This document shows, one piece after another, positions 35,810-43,867 of a stretch of 64,000 bases of DNA. Positions within the stretch are counted from its first letter, which is position 1; each line of letters begins with the position of its first letter. Source of the stretch: Micromonospora rubida (GTDB taxonomy: Bacteria > Actinomycetota > Actinomycetes > Mycobacteriales > Micromonosporaceae); NCBI RefSeq assembly GCF_009908295.1, contig NZ_JAAALO010000001.1, positions 930,001 to 994,000 of the forward strand, in the 5' to 3' direction. The notes beneath the pieces are model-generated. The model was not told where the DNA came from. It did not search any database and saw only the letters and a program-made list of their open reading frames with translations. A program made the translations under genes and the position numbers.

Positions 35810-37612
35810 GTGGCTGTTGACCAGTTGAATGATGGCTTCCGCCGTCCCGGGACGGCCAGCACCGGCCGCCGGTACGGCACGGTGACAGCGGCGGTGGCGG
35901 GTCTCGTCGCGGTCGTGGCGGGGCTGCTGCTGGCAGGTCTCCCCGCCGTCGCGGTGCCCTCGGACAGTGCCGAATACGTGAAGTACTACACCGTCACGTC
36001 GTCCTACCAGGGCGCCCCGGAGACGCTCGGCGGGATCTCCCAGCGTTTCCTCGGCACCACCGACCGGTCGGTGGAGATCTTCAGCCTCAACGTGGGCCGC
36101 ACGCAGCTCAACGGCGACAAGCTGAGCGATCCCAAGATCCTGCGTCCCGGCTGGCAGCTGGTGCTGCCATGGGACGCGGTCGGCACGGGCGTGCAGTACG
36201 GGTTGCTGCCCCAGAAGAACTCGAAACCCGCGCCCTCGGGCTCGGCGCCGGCACCGGCGGCACCCGGGCAGTCGACGCCCACGCGCGCACCGACGAACAC
36301 CCAGGCACCCCGCGCCGGCAACCCGGCCGTGGTGCCCAGCGCGGCGCCCAAGCCCACCTACAAGAGCGGCCAGTGCGCCGCCGCGACCACCTCCAACTCC
36401 CCGTCCAACTGGGCCGCCCTGCGCCTGGCCCCCGACCAGGCCTGGGCGCACAGCCGGGGCAAGGGTCAACTGGTGGCGATCGTGGACTCCGGCGCGGACG
36501 GCAGCCTGGCGCAGTTGGCCGGGCGGGTGGCCCTCGGCGCGGACATCGTCTCCGGCAGCGGCCGTGGCAACACCGACTGCCTGGGTTCGGGCACCGGCAT
36601 GGCGGGCATCATCGTGGCCAAGCCCACCCAGGGCAGCGCGCTGTCCGGCATCGCGCCGGACGCCACCGTGATGCCGGTGCGGATCGTCACCACCAAGGCG
36701 GAGGCCCGGGCCTCCGACCAGGCGGCCGGCATCGAGGTGGCCACCTCGGCCGGTGCCACGGTCATCGCGCTCGGCTCCTACGTGAACACCAGTGACGCCG
36801 CCGTGGCGAAGGCCGTCGCGACGGCCGTCAGCCGGAACATCGTGGTGGTGTTCGGCGCGCCCACCACGACCACACCCACCAGCCCGGACATGGTCACCGG
36901 CGGTGACGGGGTACTCCGGGTCGGCGGTGTCGGAGTGGGCGGCCAGCCGGCCGCCTCCTACCGACCCAGCATGGTCGACGTCGTCGCGCCCGGGCTGAAC
37001 GTGACCACCCTCGGGGTCACCGGAACCGGCGTACTGGCCAGCAACGGCACCCCTTACGCGGTGGCGTTCGTGGCCGCCGAGGTGGCCCTGGTCCGGGCCG
37101 CCTACCCGGGCCTCGACGCTGCCCAGGTCACCCACCGGGTGAAGGCGACCGCCGACAAGATGTCGGACGCGGTGCCGGACAAACGCTACGGGTACGGAAC
37201 AATCAATCCCGCCGCCGCTGTCACCCGCGAGTTGGCCGAGGAACATCACGCGGTCGCCCCGACGGCCCGACGCTCGTTCGACGATGGCCCCATCTCGGGC
37301 AACCGGACCATGGCGCTGATCATCGTCAGCGTGGTGGGGCTGGTCGCCGCCGGACTGCTGGCCTTCCGGGTGCGCCGGCTGGTGCACCCGAACCAGGACG
37401 GGCCCGCCGACGGTTCAGCGGGTAAGGCCCCCGACCGGGGGGACACCGGGGGCGGCGGAGCGCCACCCGGGGGCGCGGCGCCCGCGGCCGGCGAAGCCGC
37501 CGCCCGTGCCGGCGGGCGCCACCGGCCAGACCACGGTATGCCGCCTCCACTCGCGGATTCGGCGAAGGCGAGCCCGCGACCCCGGCAATCCTCCCCCGCC
37601 GTACGCGAATAG
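35810..37612 (+). CDS. Mycosin-like subtilase with a destroyed catalytic triad
   Basis: A 600-residue protein from GTG 35810, chosen because AAGGA lies 6 bases upstream and a signal or anchor helix follows (VAGLVAVVAGLLLAGLPA). A LysM-like segment lies at about residues 45-120 (LGGISQRFLG, LSDPKILRPGWQL). After a Pro/Ala linker comes a subtilisin/mycosin fold from ~200 to 465, then a C-terminal membrane helix (~502-521) and a Pro/Gly tail. Asp226 (IVDSGAD) is kept. The His position is Ser260 (LGSGTGMAG) and the nucleophile Ser is Pro415 (NGTPYAVAF). The usual oxyanion Asn is also absent. MycP proteins stabilise the ESX complex independently of proteolysis, so a structural role is likely. Confidence 0.85.
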   Translation: MAVDQLNDGFRRPGTASTGRRYGTVTAAVAGLVAVVAGLLLAGLPAVAVPSDSAEYVKYYTVTSSYQGAPETLGGISQRFLGTTDRSVEIFSLNVGRTQLNGDKLSDPKILRPGWQLVLPWDAVGTGVQYGLLPQKNSKPAPSGSAPAPAAPGQSTPTRAPTNTQAPRAGNPAVVPSAAPKPTYKSGQCAAATTSNSPSNWAALRLAPDQAWAHSRGKGQLVAIVDSGADGSLAQLAGRVALGADIVSGSGRGNTDCLGSGTGMAGIIVAKPTQGSALSGIAPDATVMPVRIVTTKAEARASDQAAGIEVATSAGATVIALGSYVNTSDAAVAKAVATAVSRNIVVVFGAPTTTTPTSPDMVTGGDGVLRVGGVGVGGQPAASYRPSMVDVVAPGLNVTTLGVTGTGVLASNGTPYAVAFVAAEVALVRAAYPGLDAAQVTHRVKATADKMSDAVPDKRYGYGTINPAAAVTRELAEEHHAVAPTARRSFDDGPISGNRTMALIIVSVVGLVAAGLLAFRVRRLVHPNQDGPADGSAGKAPDRGDTGGGGAPPGGAAPAAGEAAARAGGRHRPDHGMPPPLADSAKASPRPRQSSPAVRE

Positions 37613-37638
37613 GAACTCCCGGTCCGAGCCGGCACGAC

Positions 37639-37655
37639 AGGGCGCCCAGCGCCCT
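37639..37655. terminator. Candidate terminator hairpin
   Basis: AGGGCGC (37639-37645) and GCGCCCT (37649-37655) form a perfect 7-bp stem with a 3-nt loop just after the mycosin-like gene. There is no T tract. Confidence 0.4.
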
Positions 37656-37708
37656 ACGGACGCGGCCCAGCCGTCGATCAGTTACAGAGATTGTGGTCGA
37701 ATGGCACC

Positions 37709-38797
37709 ATGCCTGAGTTCCGCAGAGCCGACTACGGGCCGGAGTTCCACCGCCTGCTGCTGCGCGTGGCCGGGCACGCGCCGGACGACACGATCGCCGA
37801 GGCGCGGCACGCGCTGGCCCAGGGCCGGGTGGCCGACGTGGCCCGGGCGGTCGGCGCGATCGCCTCGGCCGCCGGGCTCGCCCTCACCGGGGAGGAGCAC
37901 GCGCTGCTCGCGGCCGCCGCGCCGGAATCCGTCGGCGAGCTGCCCGGCACGCAGCCCGGCGAATGGCCGCCGCCGTCCTTCAGTTTCACGCCCGCGCTGG
38001 TGGACGAGGCGATGTTCGCCCCAGAGGCGGCTCCGCCGCTGCTGGACCTGACCGACTCGCCCACCGAGTTCTTCGACGCGGTCACCGACGAGATCGACCA
38101 CGCCGCGATCGGGGCGATGAGCCGGGTGCCGGGCGCGACGGCACTGTGGCGGGCCTGGCGCCTCGGTGATCCCGACGGCGAGGCCGGCCCGGTGGCGCAG
38201 GTGTTCGTGCTGGCCACTGACGTGCCCACGGACGACCTTCCGGTGGTGACCGCGCTGCTGCAGGAGGAGTTGGCCCAGGCGGGCGCGGCGGAGACGCTGG
38301 TCGAGGCGTACGCGCCGGGCGACGAGCTGCCCGCGTACCAGGCGCAGGCGCGCGGGGCCGCCGCGCTGTTGTGGACGGCGGCCGACGCGTACCCGATCGC
38401 GGTGGCCCGGGTCTTCGACGGCGTCGATCCGGCCACCGGGCCGTGGTTCGCCCCGGACCACCCGCGCCTCGACGGAGCCGACCGGGAGCGGATGGTCTCC
38501 TTCCTGGAGTCCGGTCGGCCGGTGCTGACGACGACCCAGCGGATGGGCGACATCGTGGAGCCGGAGCGCGGTGCCGTCGTGCCGCTGTCCTACCGGACCG
38601 ACGGCGTGTGGGTATGGACCGACACCGTCACCTACTACCTGCGTGCCCACGGGCTGGCCCCCGACGGGGATCTGCTGGACCACGCACGCGGCATCGACTT
38701 CCGTCCCGCGCTCGTCGACGAGGTCGCCGAGCACCGTGTGCTGGCCGCGCTGTTCCGCCCGGCCGCGGCCGGCTCGCCCACCGCCGCCCGAGCATGA
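37709..38797 (+). CDS. Unrecognised cytoplasmic protein
   Basis: A 362-residue protein from ATG 37709. An in-frame TTG at 37691 is possible, and neither has a strong ribosome site. It is acidic and Ala-rich, with no signal peptide or membrane segment. The N-terminal ~90 residues are helical. The rest looks alpha/beta, ending with VPLSYRTDGVWVWTDTVTYY and LRAHGLAPDGDLLDHAR. It lies just after the T7SS region and behind a possible terminator. I do not recognise the family. An immunity or accessory role is only a guess from position. Confidence 0.75.
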   Translation: MPEFRRADYGPEFHRLLLRVAGHAPDDTIAEARHALAQGRVADVARAVGAIASAAGLALTGEEHALLAAAAPESVGELPGTQPGEWPPPSFSFTPALVDEAMFAPEAAPPLLDLTDSPTEFFDAVTDEIDHAAIGAMSRVPGATALWRAWRLGDPDGEAGPVAQVFVLATDVPTDDLPVVTALLQEELAQAGAAETLVEAYAPGDELPAYQAQARGAAALLWTAADAYPIAVARVFDGVDPATGPWFAPDHPRLDGADRERMVSFLESGRPVLTTTQRMGDIVEPERGAVVPLSYRTDGVWVWTDTVTYYLRAHGLAPDGDLLDHARGIDFRPALVDEVAEHRVLAALFRPAAAGSPTAARA

Positions 38798-38879
38798 ACC
38801 CCCGAACACCTCACCCCTGCGGCGAACCACCACGTTGATTGATTTCCTGCGGCTTCCAGAAGCTCGACCGCTGCCATAG

Positions 38880-39130
38880 CCCGACGCCGAGGCCCGGCTG
38901 CAGACCGAGTACTCTCCCCGGCCGCTGTCGGACCTGATGCTGGACGATCGGCTCGACGCCCCGGCCATCGTCAACTACCCCGACCTCTCGCCGCGGTTGC
39001 CAGCCACGGCCCTGGCCGAAACGATCGCGGTCGAGCCGGTGTTCGCGGCAGTGTGCGAGCAGCACCCGTTGGCCGATCGGGATGAGATCGAATTGGCGGA
39101 TCTCGCCCACGAGCCGTGGGCGCTGACTCC
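38880..39130 (+). pseudogene. Fragment of a LysR-type regulator
   Basis: The frame reads as the start of a LysR effector-binding domain: RLQTEYSPRPLSDLM, DDRLDAPAIVNYPDL, VEPVFAAVCEQHPLAD and DLAHEPWALTP. It begins right after an in-frame TAG at 38877 with no DNA-binding domain upstream. Similarity stops near 39130. It is a relic, probably left by a deletion. The surrounding 38798-39200 holds nothing else I can support. Confidence 0.65.
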
Positions 39131-39199
39131 ACTCATCGGGTCGGCAGCAAGCGGTGACAGGCGTGGAGGCAGCGGATCCCCCGTCGGGTGGGGAGCGCA

Positions 39200-40239
39200 C
39201 TAGCCGCCGCTCACCCGCCAGGAGTGTTGCTGCGTCAGGTATCGCGCCCGGTACTCGGTGCTGCGCACCCAGGAGGCACCGCCAGCACCTCGATCGCGAG
39301 TGTGCCGCCGGGCGCCACGGCGGCTCCGGACGGGACGGCCGCGTCGATCGGGCGGACCGTCGCGTAGAAGGACTGGATCATCTTCTCCCGGCTGACCACG
39401 TTGAACTCCCGCCGCAACGCCTTCATCAGCGAGTTCTGGCTGGGCCGGTAGATGCCGAACTGGGTGTAGTAGCCGCCCTCGTAGGCGTCGATCACGCCGC
39501 CGTCGGGTGTGTCCGCGCCCAGCCAGTACCACCACTTCTTGCGCGGGTGCAGCAGCTGGTCGGCGTTCTTCTTGGAGATGTTTGCCTCGGCCGGTTCCGG
39601 CCCCCGGTAGCGGCTGCCGTCGTCGGGAAAGGCGTAGTAGTCGTACTCGTCGGCGAGGTCGCCGATGGAGTGCCCGAGCTCGTGCGGCAGGATCTCCGCG
39701 GCCAGCGGATGGCCGCCGGCGAAGGTCGCCACCTCCTCCTCGGTGTAGCCGGCCCCGCCGTACATCCCGCTGTTGGCCAGCACCGCCACCTGGTCGGCGT
39801 CGGGTGCGAAGCCCGCGTAGTGCTTGACCTGCTCGATGTCGGCGCAGAGCAGCCGCTGCAACCCGTCACACCAGTAACTCGCCGCCAGAGGAGTATCGCG
39901 GCTCACGTCAGCGGTCGGGTCGCCGCTGACCCCGGACACCGGCGAGACCAGGTCGACCCGCCAGACGTTGAACAAGGTGCGGTAACTGCGGAACGGCTCG
40001 CGATTGGCCAACAGCTCCCAGGTCCGGCTCACCTGCGCGGCGTAGGTGCCGAGCTCGGGCTGGGTTTATCCGTCACCGACAAAGACGATGTCGAGGCGGT
40101 TCCCGCTCGGGCCGTGCACCTCCACCGGAGTCACCGTGACGGATGCGGCGGAGGCCCGCGCGATCGCCGCCGACCAGGTCGCGAACAGCCCAGCAGCCAA
40201 GGCCACCGCAAGCGACACAGTTCTACGTACAGGCAACAT
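39200..40239 (-). pseudogene. Broken secreted M64 (IgA peptidase-like) metallopeptidase
   Basis: The ATG at 40239 begins a signal peptide (LPVRRTVSLAVALAAGLFA), then VEVHGPSGNRLDIVFVGDG. An in-frame TAA follows at 40068-40066 where the family normally has Tyr (GDGYT). The same frame resumes with TQPELGTYAAQVSRTWELL and contains HELGHSIGDLADEY (first His codon at 39682-39684), the M64 zinc site. Near 39300 the C-terminus slips. The expected ending (WVRSTEYRARYLTQQHSW) lies in another frame, and the Ig-like region before it appears largely missing. So there is at least one nonsense change and one frameshift or deletion. Confidence 0.8.
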
Positions 40240-40650
40240 GAGCGCCTCGACAATCGGCAGAGACGGGGGTGTGTGCCGATATCCTGCGCAATCCGTTGTC
40301 CAGCCGCCATAGCCCGCCGTGGCGCAGGTGCCGGCGGCCGACCCCCACACCAGCGAAATGCCAGGTCAACGGCCGGCCATAACAGAGCAGCTATGCAAGT
40401 TGAGATACCACCTGAACCGGAAGAAACGCCGCCTGACCGCTTGAGGTCCCGGGCTTCCACGGCGCTCGAGCCGTTGATCGAGATGCCCGCCGCGACGCCG
40501 CGTCCGGGCAGGGACCGGGTTCCCGACGGCTGTCAGCCCGACGACGCCGTCCCCGGGACGTGGCAGGATGCCTGCAGTCATGCGCCCTCACCTGGGCACC
40601 CGCCGTGCTGTGCCCCGCCCGGCGGTGACGAACGACGACGGGAGCCGCCG
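40240..40650. other. Intergenic region without a recognised feature
   Basis: This divergent gap of about 410 bases lies between the broken M64 gene and the LuxR-type regulator. It should contain both promoters, but I see no convincing -35/-10 pair. A TGAACC at 40411-40416 has no CGT at the required distance. Confidence 0.5.
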
Positions 40651-43581
40651 ATGGCGATGCGGGAGGCTGAGCCGGGGGACCCGCGGCAGCCCTCCCCCAG
40701 GCCGTCGCCCCCCGGTTTCGTCGGACGCGAGGCGGAACTCGCCGCGCTCGGTACGGCGTTCGACAGCGGCCCGGCGGTGGTGCTCATCGAGGGAGAGGCG
40801 GGCATCGGAAAGAGCCGTCTCGTCGGGGAGTACCTCGTCTCGGCCGCCGGTCGGCGCAACCGCAGCCTGGTCGCGACCTGCCCGCACTTCCGTGAGCCCT
40901 ACACCCTGGGGCCGATCGTGGAGGCGGTGCGGCAGGCGACCGACCGGGTGGCGGATCTGCCGCTGAGCGATCTCGCCGGTGCGCTCCGGCCGCTGTTCCC
41001 GGAGTGGGCCGACGAGCTACCGGCGGCGCCGGAGCCCCTGGGCGACGTCCGCGCCTCCCGGCACCGGTTGTTCCGGGCCCTCCTCGAACTGCTCGGCAAC
41101 CTGGACCTGGCCGTGCTGGTGGTCGAGGACGTCCACTGGGCCGATGACGCGACCCTGGAGCTGCTGCTGTTCCTCGTGGCCCGCCAGTCGCCGCCGTTCA
41201 GCGTGGTGGTCACCTACCGACCCGAGGACGTGCCGGTCGGGTCGCTGCTGCTGCGGTTGACGTCGCGACTGCCGTCGACCACCACAAGGTTGCGGCTGCC
41301 CGTCGGTCCGCTCGACGTGTCGCAGACCGCCCAACTGGTGTCGTCAATGCTCGATGCCGAGCACGTCTCGCAGACCTTCGCCGGCTTCCTCCATCAGCGG
41401 ACGGCGGGAATCCCCCTGGTGGTGGAGGAGTCGGTACGCCTGCTCCGGGACCGGGCCGACCTGACCCGTGTCGGAGGTGAGTGGGTACGCCGCAGGCTCG
41501 ACGAGATCGACGTCCCGCCGACGGTGCGCGACTCGGTCCTGGAACGCGTCGCCCGCATCGGCCCGCACGGGCAGGCGGTGCTCCGGGCCGCCGCGGTGCT
41601 CGCCGAGCCCAGCGACGAGGCGACCGTGACGGCGGTCAGTGCCCTGACCCCGGCGGAGGCCCTGGACGGGCTCACCGAGGCGCTCGGCTCCGGGCTGCTG
41701 CGCGAGAACAACCGCTGGCTGGTGTCGTTCCGCCATGCCCTGGCCAGTCGGGCCGTGTACGAGGCCATTCCCGCGCCCCAACGCCGCGGGATGCACCTGC
41801 GTGCCGGCCTCAGCCTCGAAGACCGACCGCAGCCGCCGGTGGCCCGGTTGGCGTACCACTTCCGTGAGGCCGGCCGCACCGCCGAGTGGTGCCGGTACGC
41901 CGAGCTCGCCGCCGATCTGGCGCTGGAGTCCTCCGACGAGGCCACGACGGCGGCCCTGCTGCACGATCTGCTGACCAAGGCCGAGCTGCCTGCCCGAACC
42001 GTGGTCCGGCTCGTCATGAAGGTCCCGTTCGGCGCGTTCGCCGGGCGGGACCGCCACGCGGACGTGGTCGACGCCCTGCGGACCGTGCTGGCCGGCGGCA
42101 CCCTGCCGCCGGCCGACGAGGCGGTGGTCCGGTTCCGGCTCGGCTGTGTGCTGTTCGTGACCGAGGACTACGAGGCGAGCCGGGCCGAGCTCGAACGGGC
42201 GATCCAACAGCTCACCCATGACCCGGTCAAGGCCGCTCGGGCGATGGCCTTCCTCGCCTACCCGCAGGGTGTCACCGCGCCCGCCGAGACCCACCTGGCC
42301 TGGCTACGCCGGGCTTCCGAGATGCGTGCGTCGATGTCGCCGGCGGACCAGCTGATCCTCACCGTCGACACGGCGTCGGTGCGGTTGATGCTCGGGGAGG
42401 AGGCGGGCTGGGAGGACGCGGCCAGACTCCCCGCCGACGCCGAGTCCCCCGTTCTGCGCCAGGAGCTGGTGCGCGGTCAGCTGAACGTCGGAACCGAGGC
42501 CGTGATGTGGGGCCGGTACGCGGAGGCCGCACGCCGGCTCACCGGCAGCCTCCAGCTCGCCGAACGGCATCAGTACCTGCGTTACCGCGGCTGGATCCTG
42601 GCGACCCGGCTGCAGCTGGACTGGTTCCTCGGGGAGTGGAGCGGCCTGGCCGAACGGATCGACCTGCTGGTCGACGACGAGGACCTGGACCCCGCCGCCC
42701 GGAACAAGGCGCTCCTGGTGCGCACCTCGCTGCAGGCGGCGGCGGGCACCCTCGCCCGGGATGACGACGAACTGCTGGCGGCGTCCCACACGCTCGGCGT
42801 CGCCGATGTCGGGATGAGTCCGGCGGCGGTGCTGGCGCGATCCTGGCTGGTCGAAGGCCGCGTCGCCGAGGTGCTGACGCTGACCGGCGAGGCCCTCGGC
42901 ATCGTGGCGCACCGTGGGGTCTGGATCTGGGCCACCGATCTCGTCCCGATTCGGATGGACGCGCTGATCACCGCGGAGCGGACCGGTGAGGCCGCCGACC
43001 TCGTGGCCGCGTACGCCGACGGCTTGCGCGGCCGTGACGCCCCGGCCCCGCTCGCCTCGCTGGCGCTGTGCCGGGCGATCCTCCTGGAGGCCCACGGGGA
43101 CCGCCAGGGGGCAGCCACGGCGTACGACCGTGCGGCCGCCGCGTGGCAGGCGCTGCCGCGACCGTACGACGCTCTGCTCACCCGGGAGCGACAGGCGAAC
43201 TGCCTGATCGCCGCCGGGCAGGCCGAGGCCGGGCTCGCGCTGTTGGCCGAGGTGTGCCGCGACCTGGCCGGGCTCGGAGCTCACGCCGACGCGGCCCGGA
43301 CGGCGGAGCTGTCGCGGGCGCACGCCGTCGACGAACGACACGACGTGCGGCGCGGGCGACGCGGCTACGGCGACCAGCTCTCCCCACGGGAGCTGGAGGT
43401 GGTCCGGCTCGTCGTGACCGGCCGGACCAACCGCGAGATCGCCCAGGCGCTGTCCCGGTCACCGAGGACGGTCGCCGCGCAGCTCAACTCGGCGATGCGC
43501 AAGCTCGGTGTCTCCTCGCGGACGGCGGTGGCGGTCAGCGCCCTGGAGTCGGGCGTGCTCACCGACCCGCCCATTCTTTAG
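40651..43581 (+). CDS. Large ATP-binding LuxR-family (LAL-type) regulator
   Basis: A 976-residue protein from ATG 40651, with GGAG 6 bases upstream. The N-terminal AAA/STAND ATPase has GFVGRE, Walker A GEAGIGKSR (residues 48-56) and Walker B LAVLVVEDVHWADD (near 154-167). A long helical TPR-like middle region is followed by a LuxR helix-turn-helix (QLSPRELEVVRLVVTGRTN, from ~910). Such regulators sense an inducer in an ATP-dependent way and activate nearby genes. It points at the secreted subtilase downstream, its most likely target. Confidence 0.9.
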   Translation: MAMREAEPGDPRQPSPRPSPPGFVGREAELAALGTAFDSGPAVVLIEGEAGIGKSRLVGEYLVSAAGRRNRSLVATCPHFREPYTLGPIVEAVRQATDRVADLPLSDLAGALRPLFPEWADELPAAPEPLGDVRASRHRLFRALLELLGNLDLAVLVVEDVHWADDATLELLLFLVARQSPPFSVVVTYRPEDVPVGSLLLRLTSRLPSTTTRLRLPVGPLDVSQTAQLVSSMLDAEHVSQTFAGFLHQRTAGIPLVVEESVRLLRDRADLTRVGGEWVRRRLDEIDVPPTVRDSVLERVARIGPHGQAVLRAAAVLAEPSDEATVTAVSALTPAEALDGLTEALGSGLLRENNRWLVSFRHALASRAVYEAIPAPQRRGMHLRAGLSLEDRPQPPVARLAYHFREAGRTAEWCRYAELAADLALESSDEATTAALLHDLLTKAELPARTVVRLVMKVPFGAFAGRDRHADVVDALRTVLAGGTLPPADEAVVRFRLGCVLFVTEDYEASRAELERAIQQLTHDPVKAARAMAFLAYPQGVTAPAETHLAWLRRASEMRASMSPADQLILTVDTASVRLMLGEEAGWEDAARLPADAESPVLRQELVRGQLNVGTEAVMWGRYAEAARRLTGSLQLAERHQYLRYRGWILATRLQLDWFLGEWSGLAERIDLLVDDEDLDPAARNKALLVRTSLQAAAGTLARDDDELLAASHTLGVADVGMSPAAVLARSWLVEGRVAEVLTLTGEALGIVAHRGVWIWATDLVPIRMDALITAERTGEAADLVAAYADGLRGRDAPAPLASLALCRAILLEAHGDRQGAATAYDRAAAAWQALPRPYDALLTRERQANCLIAAGQAEAGLALLAEVCRDLAGLGAHADAARTAELSRAHAVDERHDVRRGRRGYGDQLSPRELEVVRLVVTGRTNREIAQALSRSPRTVAAQLNSAMRKLGVSSRTAVAVSALESGVLTDPPIL

Positions 43582-43652
43582 GTCATCTGGCGCATCACAA
43601 CCAGTCGCTGTCGGCCGAGACTCGGGACCCTCAGGTCCTGGAAGGAAAGCCG

Positions 43653-43829
43653 ATGGCAGACGACCCTACCGGCACGCGTACCGACGACTCCCCCACGCCG
43701 GCCGCGCAGCCCGCGCCTGGCCCGCGACCGCAGCCGGAGGGGCGGGACCCGCACGACGCCGGCGACCCGTCGACCGGTCGCGGAGCACCGGCCGGCGGCG
43801 ATTCCCGACCGACGTACGAACCGCTCTAG
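43653..43829 (+). CDS. Small proline-rich protein
   Basis: A 58-residue reading frame from ATG 43653 with GGAAGGAAAG upstream, 71 bases after the regulator and 38 bases before the subtilase gene. It is rich in Pro, Asp, Gly and Thr, ends in RPTYEPL, and has no hydrophobic segment. The good ribosome site and the position support it as a gene. The function is unknown. Confidence 0.55.
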   Translation: MADDPTGTRTDDSPTPAAQPAPGPRPQPEGRDPHDAGDPSTGRGAPAGGDSRPTYEPL

Positions 43830-43867
43830 CCCGCCCCCTTCGCCCATCACCCCCAAGGAGTCTCACG

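Noticed and set aside
38794..38820. TGAACC just after the unknown gene at 37709-38797
   Set aside because: No CGT at 16 bases, and the only thing downstream is a LysR relic.
40411..40440. TGAACC upstream of the LuxR-type regulator
   Set aside because: The bases at the expected -10 position read GACC, not CGT.
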